A stretch of DNA of 64,000 bases from Bifidobacterium breve (GTDB lineage Bacteria; Actinomycetota; Actinomycetes; Nanopelagicales; Nanopelagicaceae). Position 1 is the stretch's first letter. Each line of letters starts with the position of its first letter. A program made the translations under genes and the position numbers. The notes under the pieces are model-generated. The model did no database searches. It was given only the letters and a program-made list of their open reading frames with translations, and was not told where the DNA came from. Shown one piece after another: positions 42,578 to 52,350 of this stretch. The stretch lies in contig CAMCXZ010000003.1 of NCBI GenBank assembly GCA_945883725.1, positions 1 through 64,000 of the forward strand, given 5' to 3'.

Positions 42578-42599
42578 AAGTGCTCCGATCGAGCTTAAA

Positions 42600-43106
42600 T
42601 TAAGAAGCTAAGACCTCGTCGAGGATAACTGATGCTTTTTCTTCATCGGTGCGCTCAGCGAGAGCTAGTTCAGAAACCAGAATCTGCTTTGCCTTAGAAA
42701 GCATGCGCTTCTCACCAGCAGAAAGACCACGGTCAAGATCACGGCGATAAAGATCGCGCACAACTTCAGCAACCTTGATTACATCACCGGAAGCTAATTT
42801 TTCAAGATTTGCCTTGTAGCGACGAGACCAGTTTGTTGGCTCTTCGGTATAAGGCTGGCGTAGAACACTGAAAACACGGTCAAGCCCGGCGCTATCTACA
42901 ACATCGCGCACTCCGACCAGGTCAACATTTTCAGCTGGCACTCGTACCGTTAAATCGCCTTGGGCCACCTTTAAAACTAAGTAGGTTTTTTCTTCGCCCT
43001 TTATCACTCGAGTTTCAATTGCCTCGATTAGCGCTGCGCCGTGATGAGGGTAAACAACAGTTTCGCCTACTTTAAATGACATTGGGAGCCCTTCGTTAGG
43101 GGCCAA
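42600..43106 (-). CDS. carD: CarD family transcriptional regulator (start probably at 43082, [15 protein letters not shown])
   Basis: [31 protein letters not shown]. Confidence 0.93.
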   Translation of the reverse strand: MAPNEGLPMSFKVGETVVYPHHGAALIEAIETRVIKGEEKTYLVLKVAQGDLTVRVPAENVDLVGVRDVVDSAGLDRVFSVLRQPYTEEPTNWSRRYKANLEKLASGDVIKVAEVVRDLYRRDLDRGLSAGEKRMLSKAKQILVSELALAERTDEEKASVILDEVLAS

Positions 43107-43230
43107 TCATACCAGCAACTAGTGAGGGTAGTCACCTTGGGTATTGAGCCTGTATTTCACTGGCTTTAGCCGCTATTTCTCATGAGAGAATAAGCGTGCA
43201 TTGTTGAGCAAATAATTCTTGGGAGAAAAA

Positions 43231-43716
43231 ATGCAATTACGTAAGGTTGCGATCAGTTTAATAATTACTGCTTCTCTCTCGACTTTAACTGCATGCGGTG
43301 CTGGCGAAAATGCAGCTGCTCGCAACATCACTAAAGTTACCGATGGCGCAGAAACTGAAGTCTTAACTGATACCAGCGCGCTGAAGCTTCGCGGCTTCTT
43401 ATTGGTTGCTCAGCCAGATGGCAGCGCAGTATTAGTTGGCACCATTATTAACGCAAACTCAACATCTGATTCATTGCTCGGAATCTCAGTAAATAATGTA
43501 CTTGCCACACTTGCCACTGAATCGAATGTGATTTCTGAAAATTTCCCAATGATTTTCGAAGGCGACTCAGCAAATGCAAAAGCAGTAATACCTGGCCTGG
43601 GCGTAAAAGCTGGCAACACAGTTGATGTTTCTTTCTTCTTTAATACTGCTGGCGTAGTTACCGTAAAAGCTATTGTGCGCGACAAGCGCGATACTTACGC
43701 CGGCGTAACTGCTTAA
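43231..43716 (+). CDS. Predicted lipoprotein of unknown function
   Basis: Lipobox LTAC in MQLRKVAISLIITASLSTLTACGAG; GGGAG just upstream of 43231. Confidence 0.75.
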   Translation: MQLRKVAISLIITASLSTLTACGAGENAAARNITKVTDGAETEVLTDTSALKLRGFLLVAQPDGSAVLVGTIINANSTSDSLLGISVNNVLATLATESNVISENFPMIFEGDSANAKAVIPGLGVKAGNTVDVSFFFNTAGVVTVKAIVRDKRDTYAGVTA

Positions 43717-44399
43717 GCTTCTAGTTTGTAACCAAGCCCGCGAACGGTCTGAATAAAAACTGGATTCGCTGGATCTGATTCAATTTTTGCACGCAAGCGC
43801 TTGATGTGAACGTCAAGCGTTTTGGTATCGCCCACGTAATCGCTTCCCCAAACCCGATCAATTAACTGCATACGTGTTAATACTCGGCCCGAGTTGCGCA
43901 TCAAGAATTCAAGTAACTCAAACTCCTTGAGCGGTAATGAGATTGATGCGTTATTGACGCTTACTTGGTGGCGGTCAACATCCATACGGACTGGCCCAGC
44001 AACGAGTGAGCCATTGTCTTCAGTAATTTCACCTAGGTCACTATGTCGGCGCAATACTGCTCGAATACGGGCAATTAGCTCTCGTGATGAATATGGCTTG
44101 GTGACGTAATCGTCGGCACCGAGTTCAAGCCCAACCACTTTATCAATTTCAGCATCTTTGGCAGTCAACATAATGATTGGTACCGCAGATCGGGTGCGTA
44201 ACTGCTTGCAAACTTCAGTTCCAGATAAGCCTGGCAACATCAAGTCAAGTAATACTAAATCGGCGCCATGCTTATCAAATAGTTCAACAGCTGCTGTACC
44301 AGTGTCGGCTACGACAACATCAAAGCCTTCTTTACCTAACAGATAGGCCAACGCCTCAGAAAAAGATTCTTCATCCTCGACCACTAAAATTCGGGTCAT
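43713..44399 (-). CDS. regX3: Response regulator, RegX3-like
   Basis: Receiver + OmpR winged helix (MTRILVVEDEESFSEALAYLL... VWGSDYVGDTKTLDVHIKRLRAKIE); next to senX3 and phoU. Confidence 0.9.
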   Translation of the reverse strand: MTRILVVEDEESFSEALAYLLGKEGFDVVVADTGTAAVELFDKHGADLVLLDLMLPGLSGTEVCKQLRTRSAVPIIMLTAKDAEIDKVVGLELGADDYVTKPYSSRELIARIRAVLRRHSDLGEITEDNGSLVAGPVRMDVDRHQVSVNNASISLPLKEFELLEFLMRNSGRVLTRMQLIDRVWGSDYVGDTKTLDVHIKRLRAKIESDPANPVFIQTVRGLGYKLEA

Positions 44400-45484
44400 T
44401 ATTTTTCCTCCTGGTTGGTTGATTGATAACTCTCAGATTCAATGAATTCTGGCAATCTGATTGTGAATGTGCTTCCGGAGCCTTCGCTGCTCCAGACCGA
44501 GATATCTCCGCCATGATTAGTGGCCACGTGCTTAACGATCGAAAGTCCTAGTCCAGTTCCGCCAGTTGCTCGCGAACGCGCCGGATCTACTCGATAGAAA
44601 CGCTCAAATATTCGTTCGATTTCTTTCTCTGGAATTCCAATGCCTTGATCGGTTACCGAGATCTCGACTAAATTATCTTTGCATGTTAACACGATCGCTA
44701 CTTGAGTTGAATCTGGGCTGTAGTTGATGGCATTTTCAATTAAATTGCTAATCGCCATCTCTAATTGACTGCGCTCGCCTAAAACAAAATGATCTGCGAT
44801 TGGCAGAAATACCAAAGATATTTTTCGTTTTTCGGCAGTTAGTCGAGATTCATCTATCGCTTCATTAATTAAGTCAGTCATTGAGTAAGGTTGTGCATTT
44901 TTAAGCGGGTCGCCATCTTGCAGGCGAGATAAGTTAATAATCTCCTGAACTAAATCAGTTAGACGCTTAGCTTCGATCTGCATTCGGCCGGCAAATTTTT
45001 CAACAGCTTCTTTATCGTCACTCGCTTCGAGGACTGCTTCACTTAAGATTGAAAGTGCTCCGATTGGAGTTTTAAGTTCATGCGAAATATTTGCCACAAA
45101 GTCACGTCTAATCGCATCGAGACGGCGGAATTCACTATCATCGAAAATTAGCGCAACGATTAATCCTTCAGAACCGATTGGTGAAACACGAACCAATAGA
45201 TCATGGGTTCCTTGGCCAATCGGACCACGTGGTAATTCAACGGTTGCTTCTTGATAAACATTTGAGCGGCGCACTGCGCGCACTAAATTAAGAAGTGGCG
45301 TCGAAACCAGGCGACCATCGCGAATCATTGATAGTGCGCCAGTGCCGGCAGAAGAGGAAAGTACTTGCTCACCCGGGGCGAGAATTAAATACTCAGCATC
45401 GAGAATTTCCAATAGCTCAAGCAATGAATCAGGAATTTCCCAGCCGCTTTCGACTGCTACTTCCTTATCTCGGCGCCAGAACAT
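44399..45484 (-). CDS. senX3: Sensor histidine kinase, SenX3-like, no N-terminal TM segments
   Basis: RRDFVANISHELKTPIGALSILSEAV; HATPase GIGIPEKEIERIFERFYRVDPARSRATGGTGLGL. Confidence 0.9.
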   Translation of the reverse strand: MFWRRDKEVAVESGWEIPDSLLELLEILDAEYLILAPGEQVLSSSAGTGALSMIRDGRLVSTPLLNLVRAVRRSNVYQEATVELPRGPIGQGTHDLLVRVSPIGSEGLIVALIFDDSEFRRLDAIRRDFVANISHELKTPIGALSILSEAVLEASDDKEAVEKFAGRMQIEAKRLTDLVQEIINLSRLQDGDPLKNAQPYSMTDLINEAIDESRLTAEKRKISLVFLPIADHFVLGERSQLEMAISNLIENAINYSPDSTQVAIVLTCKDNLVEISVTDQGIGIPEKEIERIFERFYRVDPARSRATGGTGLGLSIVKHVATNHGGDISVWSSEGSGSTFTIRLPEFIESESYQSTNQEEK

Positions 45485-45531
45485 AGCCTTATCGTAGAGA
45501 AGAGATCACTTGGAGTACTACCTAATCAGCC

Positions 45532-45588
45532 ATTTACACCCCTTTCACCCAGATATTTACCTCGGATTTGCGACCCGTTCACTTAATA
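45532..45588. promoter_or_regulatory. Array of five phased TTYAC-type motifs, candidate Pho/RegX3 box
   Basis: TTTAC 45533, TTCAC 45544, TTTAC 45556, TTTGC 45567, TTCAC 45578; spacing 11/12/11/11. Confidence 0.6.
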
Positions 45589-45619
45589 ACCCGCATCCGA
45601 AGTGCTGAAGGTCTAAGTT

Positions 45620-46282
45620 ATGCCCATGCGCGATTCCTTTCATGATGACTTAGACGGCATTGGTACTTCCCTTGTCGAAATGGGCCATCTGGTCAATAAA
45701 GCAATGGAGCGTGCGACCACTGCCCTACTAACCGCAGACCTTAAAGTTGCCGAAGAAATCATTTCCGAAGACGATGCAATTGATGACATGCAGCATGACA
45801 TTGAGGCGCGAGCGATAAATTTGATGGCCCGTCAACAACCAGTTGCCGGCGACCTGCGTACTTTGGTTACATCCCTTCGCATGAGTGCTGACCTAGAGCG
45901 CATGGGCGACTTGGCACATCACGTAGCTAAGTTAACTCGCATGCGTTACCCAGCTGCGGCTGTGCCACCAGAGCTTGTTCTAACTTTGCAAGAAATGGGT
46001 AATGTGACAGCTCGCATCACTCAAAAAGCAATTGGCGTTATTGAGTCACGCAATCTTGAAGCGGCGCTACAACTTGAAAAAGATGATGACGAGATGGACA
46101 TTCTGCACCGTCGTTTATTTGAAATCTTGCTTGATGATTCTTGGCCATATGGAATTGAAACCGCTATCGATATGACTCTGCTTGGCCGCTATTACGAGCG
46201 TTGCTCAGACCACGCAGTTTCGATTGCCCGCCGTGTCTATTACTTAGTCACCGGCGAGTACGCAAATTCTGCAAATAATTAA
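45620..46282 (+). CDS. phoU: Phosphate signalling protein PhoU
   Basis: MRDSFHDDLDGIGTSLVEMGHLVNKAMERATTALL; RYYERCSDHAVSIARRVYYLVTGE. Confidence 0.95.
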   Translation: MPMRDSFHDDLDGIGTSLVEMGHLVNKAMERATTALLTADLKVAEEIISEDDAIDDMQHDIEARAINLMARQQPVAGDLRTLVTSLRMSADLERMGDLAHHVAKLTRMRYPAAAVPPELVLTLQEMGNVTARITQKAIGVIESRNLEAALQLEKDDDEMDILHRRLFEILLDDSWPYGIETAIDMTLLGRYYERCSDHAVSIARRVYYLVTGEYANSANN

Positions 46283-47032
46283 TTACTTCTTTCCTTGATT
46301 TGCAACTGCTTGAATTGCGGCAGCTGCGGCAGCTGGATCTAAATATTCGCCACCACGTTTAATTGGTTTCAAATCTGCATCCAATTTATAAAGCAGTGGA
46401 ATTCCAGTTGGAATATTTAGCTCAGCGATATCAGATTCTGAAATTCCGTCGAGATGCTTAACTAGCGCGCGTAATGAATTTCCGTGCGCAGTAACCAAAA
46501 CTCGCTTGCCAGCTCGTAGATCGGGCACAATATTGCCGGTCCAATACGGAATCATGCGGGTGACCACATCTTTTAAACACTCTGTTGCGGGCAGATCTGA
46601 ACCTAAGTCAACGTAGCGAGCATCACCGGTTTGGCTATATTGATCATTGGCATCAATTGGTGGTGGTGGCACGTCGTATGAACGGCGCCAAAGTTTAAAT
46701 TGTTCTTCGCCATAAGTAGCTAGCGTTTCTTTCTTATCTTTACCTTGCAGCGCACCGTAATGGCGCTCATTTAAGCGCCAAGAACGATTTACTGGAATCC
46801 AATGTCGATCGCATGCATCGAGTGCTAACTGCGAGGTATGAATAGCGCGACGAAGTAATGAAGTGTGAACTACATCGGGCAATAATCCATTTTCAGCGAG
46901 TAACTTTCCACCGCGAGTAGCTTCAGCTTCACCGGCAGCAGATAGACGAACATCTACCCAGCCAGTGAAAAGATTCTTGGCATTCCATTCGCTTTCACCA
47001 TGGCGCAAAAGGATTAATTCAAAGTTGCTCAT
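46283..47032 (-). CDS. gpmA: 2,3-bisphosphoglycerate-dependent phosphoglycerate mutase
   Basis: [39 protein letters not shown]. Confidence 0.96.
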   Translation of the reverse strand: MSNFELILLRHGESEWNAKNLFTGWVDVRLSAAGEAEATRGGKLLAENGLLPDVVHTSLLRRAIHTSQLALDACDRHWIPVNRSWRLNERHYGALQGKDKKETLATYGEEQFKLWRRSYDVPPPPIDANDQYSQTGDARYVDLGSDLPATECLKDVVTRMIPYWTGNIVPDLRAGKRVLVTAHGNSLRALVKHLDGISESDIAELNIPTGIPLLYKLDADLKPIKRGGEYLDPAAAAAAIQAVANQGKK

Positions 47033-47050
47033 ATCGCAATCCTAGATGAA

Positions 47051-47533
47051 TTAAATCAAATGTGAAAATGCTTCAAGATTTGCCAGCGATTCACCGCGCG
47101 AAACCCGCCATGCCCATTCCCTGCGGATAGCACTTGAGAAGCCAATCTCAAGTAAGGGGTTAAAAGAGGAATCTGCTACTTGTAATACGCTGCCAATTAT
47201 TCGATCAATCTCTTGATTAGTTACTGCGGTCAATGGCAGGCGGCCAACTAAATAGATATCTCGCAATTCGTTGATCGCAAAAGCTATTCCATAGAGCCCA
47301 GCGTTCTTCTGTAAGCACCAGGCGTGCACTTGATCTTCATGCTCATCAGGTTTACGGATGACGAAGGCATTGATACTTAATGAGTGGTCACCAATTATTA
47401 AAGCGCAATGCGTTTGTTGCTTCTTTTCACCAGGCAGCGTGATTAAAAAAGTACTTAAACTACTCTGCTCAAAAGATAAATCGTGAGACTCTAGAAATTC
47501 TAAAATAACTTCAGTTGGATTGAGCCCGCTCAT
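47051..47533 (-). CDS. YbjN domain protein
   Basis: YbjN-like length and context between mshA and gpmA as in other Actinobacteria. Confidence 0.75.
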   Translation of the reverse strand: MSGLNPTEVILEFLESHDLSFEQSSLSTFLITLPGEKKQQTHCALIIGDHSLSINAFVIRKPDEHEDQVHAWCLQKNAGLYGIAFAINELRDIYLVGRLPLTAVTNQEIDRIIGSVLQVADSSFNPLLEIGFSSAIRREWAWRVSRGESLANLEAFSHLI

Positions 47534-47536
47534 TAA

Positions 47537-48796
47537 TTATGCTCCAGCGATTTGTTCACGTGCAAGTTCAGATAAAACCCGATCATAAATATCTAAGGTG
47601 CCACGTGCTGTTGCATCCCAACCAAAGTGTGAAGCATGTTCGACTGCGCCCATTGATAGTAAAACGCGACGTTGCGGCTCGTTTAGTAAGCGTGCCAAAA
47701 TCGAAGACCAGGCACGCGGATCATGGCCGTCAACTAATACGCCAGAAATACCATCGGCAACCGCAGTACGTAAGCCACCTACAGCAGTTGCAACCACGGG
47801 AGTACCACATGCTTGTGCTTCAAGTGCAACCAATCCAAATGATTCGCTATAGCTTGGCACGCAAACCAAATCTGCACTGCGATACCAATCGGGTAAGTCA
47901 TTACGCGGAACAGGTTCAGCAAATTTAACTACATCAGAAATTGCCAACCAACCTGCTAACTCTTTAAGTCGCTCTACTTCAGAAGTATTTGAACCAGATG
48001 AACCACCAACAATATTTACAATTAAGCCGCTACGTAAAAGTGGCGAGTGATTTAACATTTCTGAGATAGCTCTAATTAAAAGTTCGGGGCCTTTATGGGG
48101 CTGAATACGACCAACAAAAGTAATTACATTGGCGTTCGTTGGAACGCTTAAGCGCTGGCGAGCGGCTTTCTTGCCATCACCTGGAATAAATTTATAAAGA
48201 TCAACGCCTGGCGAAACTACTCGCACATTATCGGGGCAGGCTTCATAAAGTGAAACTAAGCTAGCTGCTTCGGCATCAGTATTAGCAATTAGCGCATTAG
48301 CTGCAGCTACCACTTGGGTTTCACCTTGGACCCGAATCATTGGTTCTGGGGTTTCGCCTTCAGCCAAATTCAAGTTTTTAACTCGCGCCATTGTGTGCAT
48401 CGTATGAACGAATGGAATATTTAATGCCTTACTCGCATGCATAGCGACTTTGCCAGAGATCCAATAATGTGAATGAATCAGATCGTAATTGGTTTCACCC
48501 GAAAGCTTTTTCTTAAATTCTTCGGCGATTTCTGGAATTAATTTTGGTAACAATTCTTTAGTTACCCCAGTTAATGGACCAACATTTAACTGAATTACCC
48601 GAACTCCTGGTGAGACTTCGACAATATCTGCAACATCAGAATTGGTACGCCGTGTAAAAATATCTACCTCTACGCCCATTGCTGCCATACGTTCGGCGCT
48701 TTCAGCCACATAAATATTCATCCCGCCGGCATCGCCAATGCCTGGTTGATCCAGGGGCGAGGTATGCACCATCAAGGTTGCAATCCGTGCGTTCAT
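47537..48796 (-). CDS. mshA: D-inositol-3-phosphate glycosyltransferase
   Basis: SPLDQPGIGDAGGMNIYV, VRVVSPGVDLYKF, VPSYSESFGLVALEAQACGTPVVATAVGGL. Confidence 0.94.
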   Translation of the reverse strand: MNARIATLMVHTSPLDQPGIGDAGGMNIYVAESAERMAAMGVEVDIFTRRTNSDVADIVEVSPGVRVIQLNVGPLTGVTKELLPKLIPEIAEEFKKKLSGETNYDLIHSHYWISGKVAMHASKALNIPFVHTMHTMARVKNLNLAEGETPEPMIRVQGETQVVAAANALIANTDAEAASLVSLYEACPDNVRVVSPGVDLYKFIPGDGKKAARQRLSVPTNANVITFVGRIQPHKGPELLIRAISEMLNHSPLLRSGLIVNIVGGSSGSNTSEVERLKELAGWLAISDVVKFAEPVPRNDLPDWYRSADLVCVPSYSESFGLVALEAQACGTPVVATAVGGLRTAVADGISGVLVDGHDPRAWSSILARLLNEPQRRVLLSMGAVEHASHFGWDATARGTLDIYDRVLSELAREQIAGA

Positions 48797-48815
48797 GGTT
48801 AAAGGGTAACGCTGA

Positions 48816-49733
48816 TTAAAAGGTAGCGCTAAGTGAGCCGACTACGTTTCCGCCACCCAGCACATCAACTACTTCACCTTCAATATTGATGCCGAATTTA
48901 GCGAGTGCGGCTTTCATCATTGGGCCATTAACACGATTACTGCCATCAGAAATCTTCCAAGCAATCGCACCGCCATCAGCTAAAGATGCCAACATCACGC
49001 TTTCGGCACCACCTTTTACGAAGAGCCCAGGAACAGCGCGCATCATGCGAGTATCAAAAGCTCCTTCAGCCAGAATCATTTCCGGATGTTTTAGACAGGC
49101 ACTAATCACTTTTGTAAATACTGGATCAAAATCGATGCGCATTCTTCGAGCAGCCACTGCTATCGAACGAGTGCTCATTGAAAACAGTGGCGCACCGCAA
49201 CCATCGATACTTGTGCGATTGATTGGTTGGCCAGTTAAACCTTCAATTTCATTGGCAATTGCGATCTGGAGTGGGTGACTGGCATCCCGATAAGTTTTTA
49301 TATCCCAACCGTTAACAACGCACGTTGCCAACATTCCTGCGTGCTTACCACTGCAGTTTGCGGCTAAAGAGGTTGCTGGCTTATCGCCCCAAGAAATACG
49401 AGCGTTGCGATCTATTGGAAAATCAGGCGTATTTTGTAAATCTGATTCTGATAACCCAACGCTTTTTAAAATTTCCAGCGCAACTTCTTGATGACGATTA
49501 GTTCCACCATGACTTGCACAAACCAAAGCTAATTGCCCATCATTTAGTTTTAGCCCAGAGCGCACCATTGCTGTTGCTTGAAAAGATTTAATTGCTGAGC
49601 GCGGATAGATTTCGGCGTCAACTTCGCCAAGTGTCAACAAATCAGTTCCATCTGCTGCAATAAGGATTAGGTTGCCGCTGTGGGTTGATTCAACTAATCC
49701 GCTACGCACTAACTGCGCAAGAATAACGCTCAT
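48816..49733 (-). CDS. Asparaginase (L-asparaginase II-like)
   Basis: RSGLVESTHSGNLILIAADG, LVCASHGGTNRH, NCSGKHAGMLATCV. Confidence 0.9.
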   Translation of the reverse strand: MSVILAQLVRSGLVESTHSGNLILIAADGTDLLTLGEVDAEIYPRSAIKSFQATAMVRSGLKLNDGQLALVCASHGGTNRHQEVALEILKSVGLSESDLQNTPDFPIDRNARISWGDKPATSLAANCSGKHAGMLATCVVNGWDIKTYRDASHPLQIAIANEIEGLTGQPINRTSIDGCGAPLFSMSTRSIAVAARRMRIDFDPVFTKVISACLKHPEMILAEGAFDTRMMRAVPGLFVKGGAESVMLASLADGGAIAWKISDGSNRVNGPMMKAALAKFGINIEGEVVDVLGGGNVVGSLSATF

Positions 49734-49735
49734 TC

Positions 49736-50236
49736 TTAATCGTTAGAGCGCGGGCTAGTTGACCAAATGTGTGCTTGAAGTGTTTGTCCTTCGGCAGCCA
49801 TGTCATATGCGTAGAAGAGTTCACCTTCAACTAATCCATAAAGACGAACACCAGCAGTAACAATTTTTGCAGAAGGTGCGGAATAACCTTGATCCATTGC
49901 TAATTGAATTTTGGGCCCGTCGAAATGGCCAAGCCAACCTTCAGTTATTCCAGTGTTATGAGAAATTACAACTTCCAGTACATTATTTGGTTTGATCCGC
50001 CAAAAGCCTGCCTCGCTTGCACCGGGGCGAATAATTTCGCCTTCATCATCGACGATCCAAGAGCGTGAAAAGTAGTTTAGAAATGGGCGACCATCGTGGT
50101 TAAAAACGGTTTCGGAGATAAATTGGAAAGGCTTAATTGTTGGGTACTCGCCGTGACCCTTACCGCGCCATGTTCCAACTAGCCAAGCAAGTGGATTTAA
50201 ATCAGGGTGAAGTCCTTCGGGGATTGTGAAGACCAT
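49736..50236 (-). CDS. Nitrobindin/FABP-like heme-binding beta-barrel protein
   Basis: LHPDLNPLAWLVGTWRGKGHGEYPTI. Confidence 0.9.
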   Translation of the reverse strand: MVFTIPEGLHPDLNPLAWLVGTWRGKGHGEYPTIKPFQFISETVFNHDGRPFLNYFSRSWIVDDEGEIIRPGASEAGFWRIKPNNVLEVVISHNTGITEGWLGHFDGPKIQLAMDQGYSAPSAKIVTAGVRLYGLVEGELFYAYDMAAEGQTLQAHIWSTSPRSND

Positions 50237-50373
50237 TATCTGCCAGTTCGCTTTCTACTATCTCGGTAGCGAGCACTTTCGGGATCTCTGCGATTAGTAA
50301 ATGCATAGAACAATAATCCGGCGCCAATAACTAATGAAATCAGGCCAAGGAGAATTGAAGTTAAGAGCTCCAT
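50236..50373 (-). CDS. Putative 45-aa small membrane protein (below ORF-track cutoff)
   Basis: MELLTSILLGLISLVIGAGLLFYAFTNRRDPESARYRDSRKRTGR*; stop overlaps nitrobindin start (TAATG). Confidence 0.6.
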   Translation of the reverse strand: MELLTSILLGLISLVIGAGLLFYAFTNRRDPESARYRDSRKRTGR

Positions 50374-50394
50374 GTCGGAAAGTCTATCGGTTAG

Positions 50395-50469
50395 TTACAT
50401 CTTTCTTACGGCCCACATGATCGCGAGCCCTGCTAGCAAAGTGATTATTAACTGTCCGAGCAATTCCAT
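50395..50469 (-). CDS. Putative 24-aa hydrophobic microprotein
   Basis: MELLGQLIITLLAGLAIMWAVRKM*; AGG upstream; positioned between ygfZ and the 45-aa ORF. Confidence 0.4.
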   Translation of the reverse strand: MELLGQLIITLLAGLAIMWAVRKM

Positions 50470-50472
50470 TTA

Positions 50473-51381
50473 CTAATTACCTGCGGCTATTGCTTCTTGA
50501 GCAGCAGGAATCCCACCAACTGAGAGCGTTGCGTCTAACGGGGTATTGCGCTTAACCACGGCGAGTGCAATCGGGCCTAATTCATGATGCCTCGCAACAG
50601 TTCCTAAATAGCCGACAACTACCCCATCGTTTTCCACTGGAGTTCCAACTTTAGGAAAATTAACTTCAGTGCCATCAAGGTGCAACATAACTAAACGACG
50701 TGGTGGATTTCCTAGATTATTTATTTTCGCAACTGTTTCTTGGCCACGATAACAACCTTTATTTAGGTGTACCGCACTATTTAATAGTCCTAGTTCATTT
50801 GGAATAGATTTGTGATCAGTTTCAAAACCTATTCGTGGCAATGCCGCAGCTACTCGCATTGCATCAAGTGCCCAAGTACCTACTTGGGTTGCCACCGAAT
50901 TAAAAGTTTCGATCATGTTTATTAACTCGGATCTTGGCACAAGTGCATAGGGGCCACCAATTTCATCCATTTTGCCAGGCGCACGTAACACTGCATATTC
51001 TGAAGTAGCATCGTGAATTTCTACTTGAGCACGAAATTTCATTTTTCCAAGATGTAAAATTAATTCAGCGCTGCGACCCGGATTAACAACTAGCCAAGTG
51101 GTGTCACCATCATCTACCAAAAAGAATTGATGCTCAATATGTCCTTTCGGGTCTAAAATTAAAGCATGCTGCCATTGACCAGCTAATAAATTTTCATGAT
51201 CTTGAGTAGTTAAAAGATGCAGCCAGGTTAAACGTTCTGGCCCAGACAGTGCGACAACTTCGTAATGTGATAAGTCGGCCCAAGCGGTGCCAGCTTCTAG
51301 TGCACGTTGTTCTTTTACTGGATCACCAAAATGCCACACGGCGCCTTTATCTGGGCCGTCCTCCACGAGTACAGCGCTCAT
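50473..51381 (-). CDS. ygfZ: YgfZ/GcvT-like folate-binding protein
   Basis: NKGCYRGQETVAKINNLGNPPRRLV signature. Confidence 0.92.
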   Translation of the reverse strand: MSAVLVEDGPDKGAVWHFGDPVKEQRALEAGTAWADLSHYEVVALSGPERLTWLHLLTTQDHENLLAGQWQHALILDPKGHIEHQFFLVDDGDTTWLVVNPGRSAELILHLGKMKFRAQVEIHDATSEYAVLRAPGKMDEIGGPYALVPRSELINMIETFNSVATQVGTWALDAMRVAAALPRIGFETDHKSIPNELGLLNSAVHLNKGCYRGQETVAKINNLGNPPRRLVMLHLDGTEVNFPKVGTPVENDGVVVGYLGTVARHHELGPIALAVVKRNTPLDATLSVGGIPAAQEAIAAGN

Positions 51382-51800
51382 TACTTACTTTCAGCTGTGA
51401 AACATGCTGAGCAAGTGCCATAAACAGCAAAGTGTGTGACATCTGTTTTAAAACCATAATCATCGGCTAGAGCATTTACAAAGTTAGCCGCAACATCTAT
51501 TGGTGCATCTCCTACGGATCCACAAGTGCCACAAACTAAATGTAGGTGGGTTAACTCTTCGGCGGCATGATAGGTAGCCCCGCCGTGGCCCAAGTGAGTG
51601 TGCTGAACTAATCCCACGTTCTCGAGGGTTTCTAAGTTGCGGTATACGGTTGAAAGGTTGATTCCGGGATGAGTTTGGCGAACTTTCTCAGCAACTTCTT
51701 CTGGTGTGGCATGTCCTAGTTCGCGAACAGCAGCTAAGACTAATTCTCGTTGCGGAGTTAAGCGCAATCCCTTATCGCGTAATTCATGCTGATCAGCCAT
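51381..51800 (-). CDS. Fur family transcriptional regulator
   Basis: LRLTPQRELVLAAVRELGHATPEEV, STVYRNLETLENVGLVQ, CGTCG and CSAC metal motifs. Confidence 0.93.
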   Translation of the reverse strand: MADQHELRDKGLRLTPQRELVLAAVRELGHATPEEVAEKVRQTHPGINLSTVYRNLETLENVGLVQHTHLGHGGATYHAAEELTHLHLVCGTCGSVGDAPIDVAANFVNALADDYGFKTDVTHFAVYGTCSACFTAESK

Positions 51801-51849
51801 GAGTCAATCTTACTTAGATTCTCATAAAAAGGGTTATCTGGTCGGCCGA

Positions 51850-52287
51850 TTAGCGGCGAGCACGCAGAAGAATTAGGTAAAACTCGCAGCCTAAGCAGTA
51901 ATTAAAGGTTGCATTTAAAAAAGCGGCTGCAAGTGCAAACCCGGTTGCGATAGTGAAGACGATAGTGACTCCAGATAGCAACCCAGCAACAGCGATGGCA
52001 GCAAAAACGAAACCGACAGCTTGGGCAAATTGAGGTGGTCGCACATCTTCAGGAACAAACTCGCCCTTTAAACGTGGCTTGATCAAAGTTTTAAAGAGAA
52101 AAGCATAAGGCGTGAATTGTGGACCTCTAGTTGCGCCAATTAGAAACACTGCTAATTGAAAAACGATCAGAGGCAGTGATTGCGTTACCAGTGCGCTCGC
52201 TAATACAAAAACTGTAAGCGCTGCTGAGAAACGTGGACCACGTGCATCAATTACTATTGAGGTGTTTTTTTTATCTAAAGTTGTCAT
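51850..52287 (-). CDS. DUF4395 membrane protein
   Basis: RGPRFSAALTVFVLASALV, C-terminal ATFNYCLGCEFYLIL. Confidence 0.88.
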   Translation of the reverse strand: MTTLDKKNTSIVIDARGPRFSAALTVFVLASALVTQSLPLIVFQLAVFLIGATRGPQFTPYAFLFKTLIKPRLKGEFVPEDVRPPQFAQAVGFVFAAIAVAGLLSGVTIVFTIATGFALAAAFLNATFNYCLGCEFYLILLRARR

Positions 52288-52306
52288 CTGTTTCCTACTT
52301 TTCTTG

Positions 52307-52350
52307 GTTGTGGGTTACTAAAACTGGGTATTTTAAGTTTTAGTTACAAC
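52307..52350 (-). promoter_or_regulatory. Inverted repeat overlapping the Cys codons of the leader ORF
   Basis: Minus strand GTTGT-A-ACTAAAAC ... GTTTTAGT-AACCC-ACAAC. Confidence 0.5.

Noticed and set aside
47539-47928. 129-aa + ORF (His/Gln-rich) opposite mshA
   Set aside because: Shadow ORF antisense to a clear mshA; no independent start signal.
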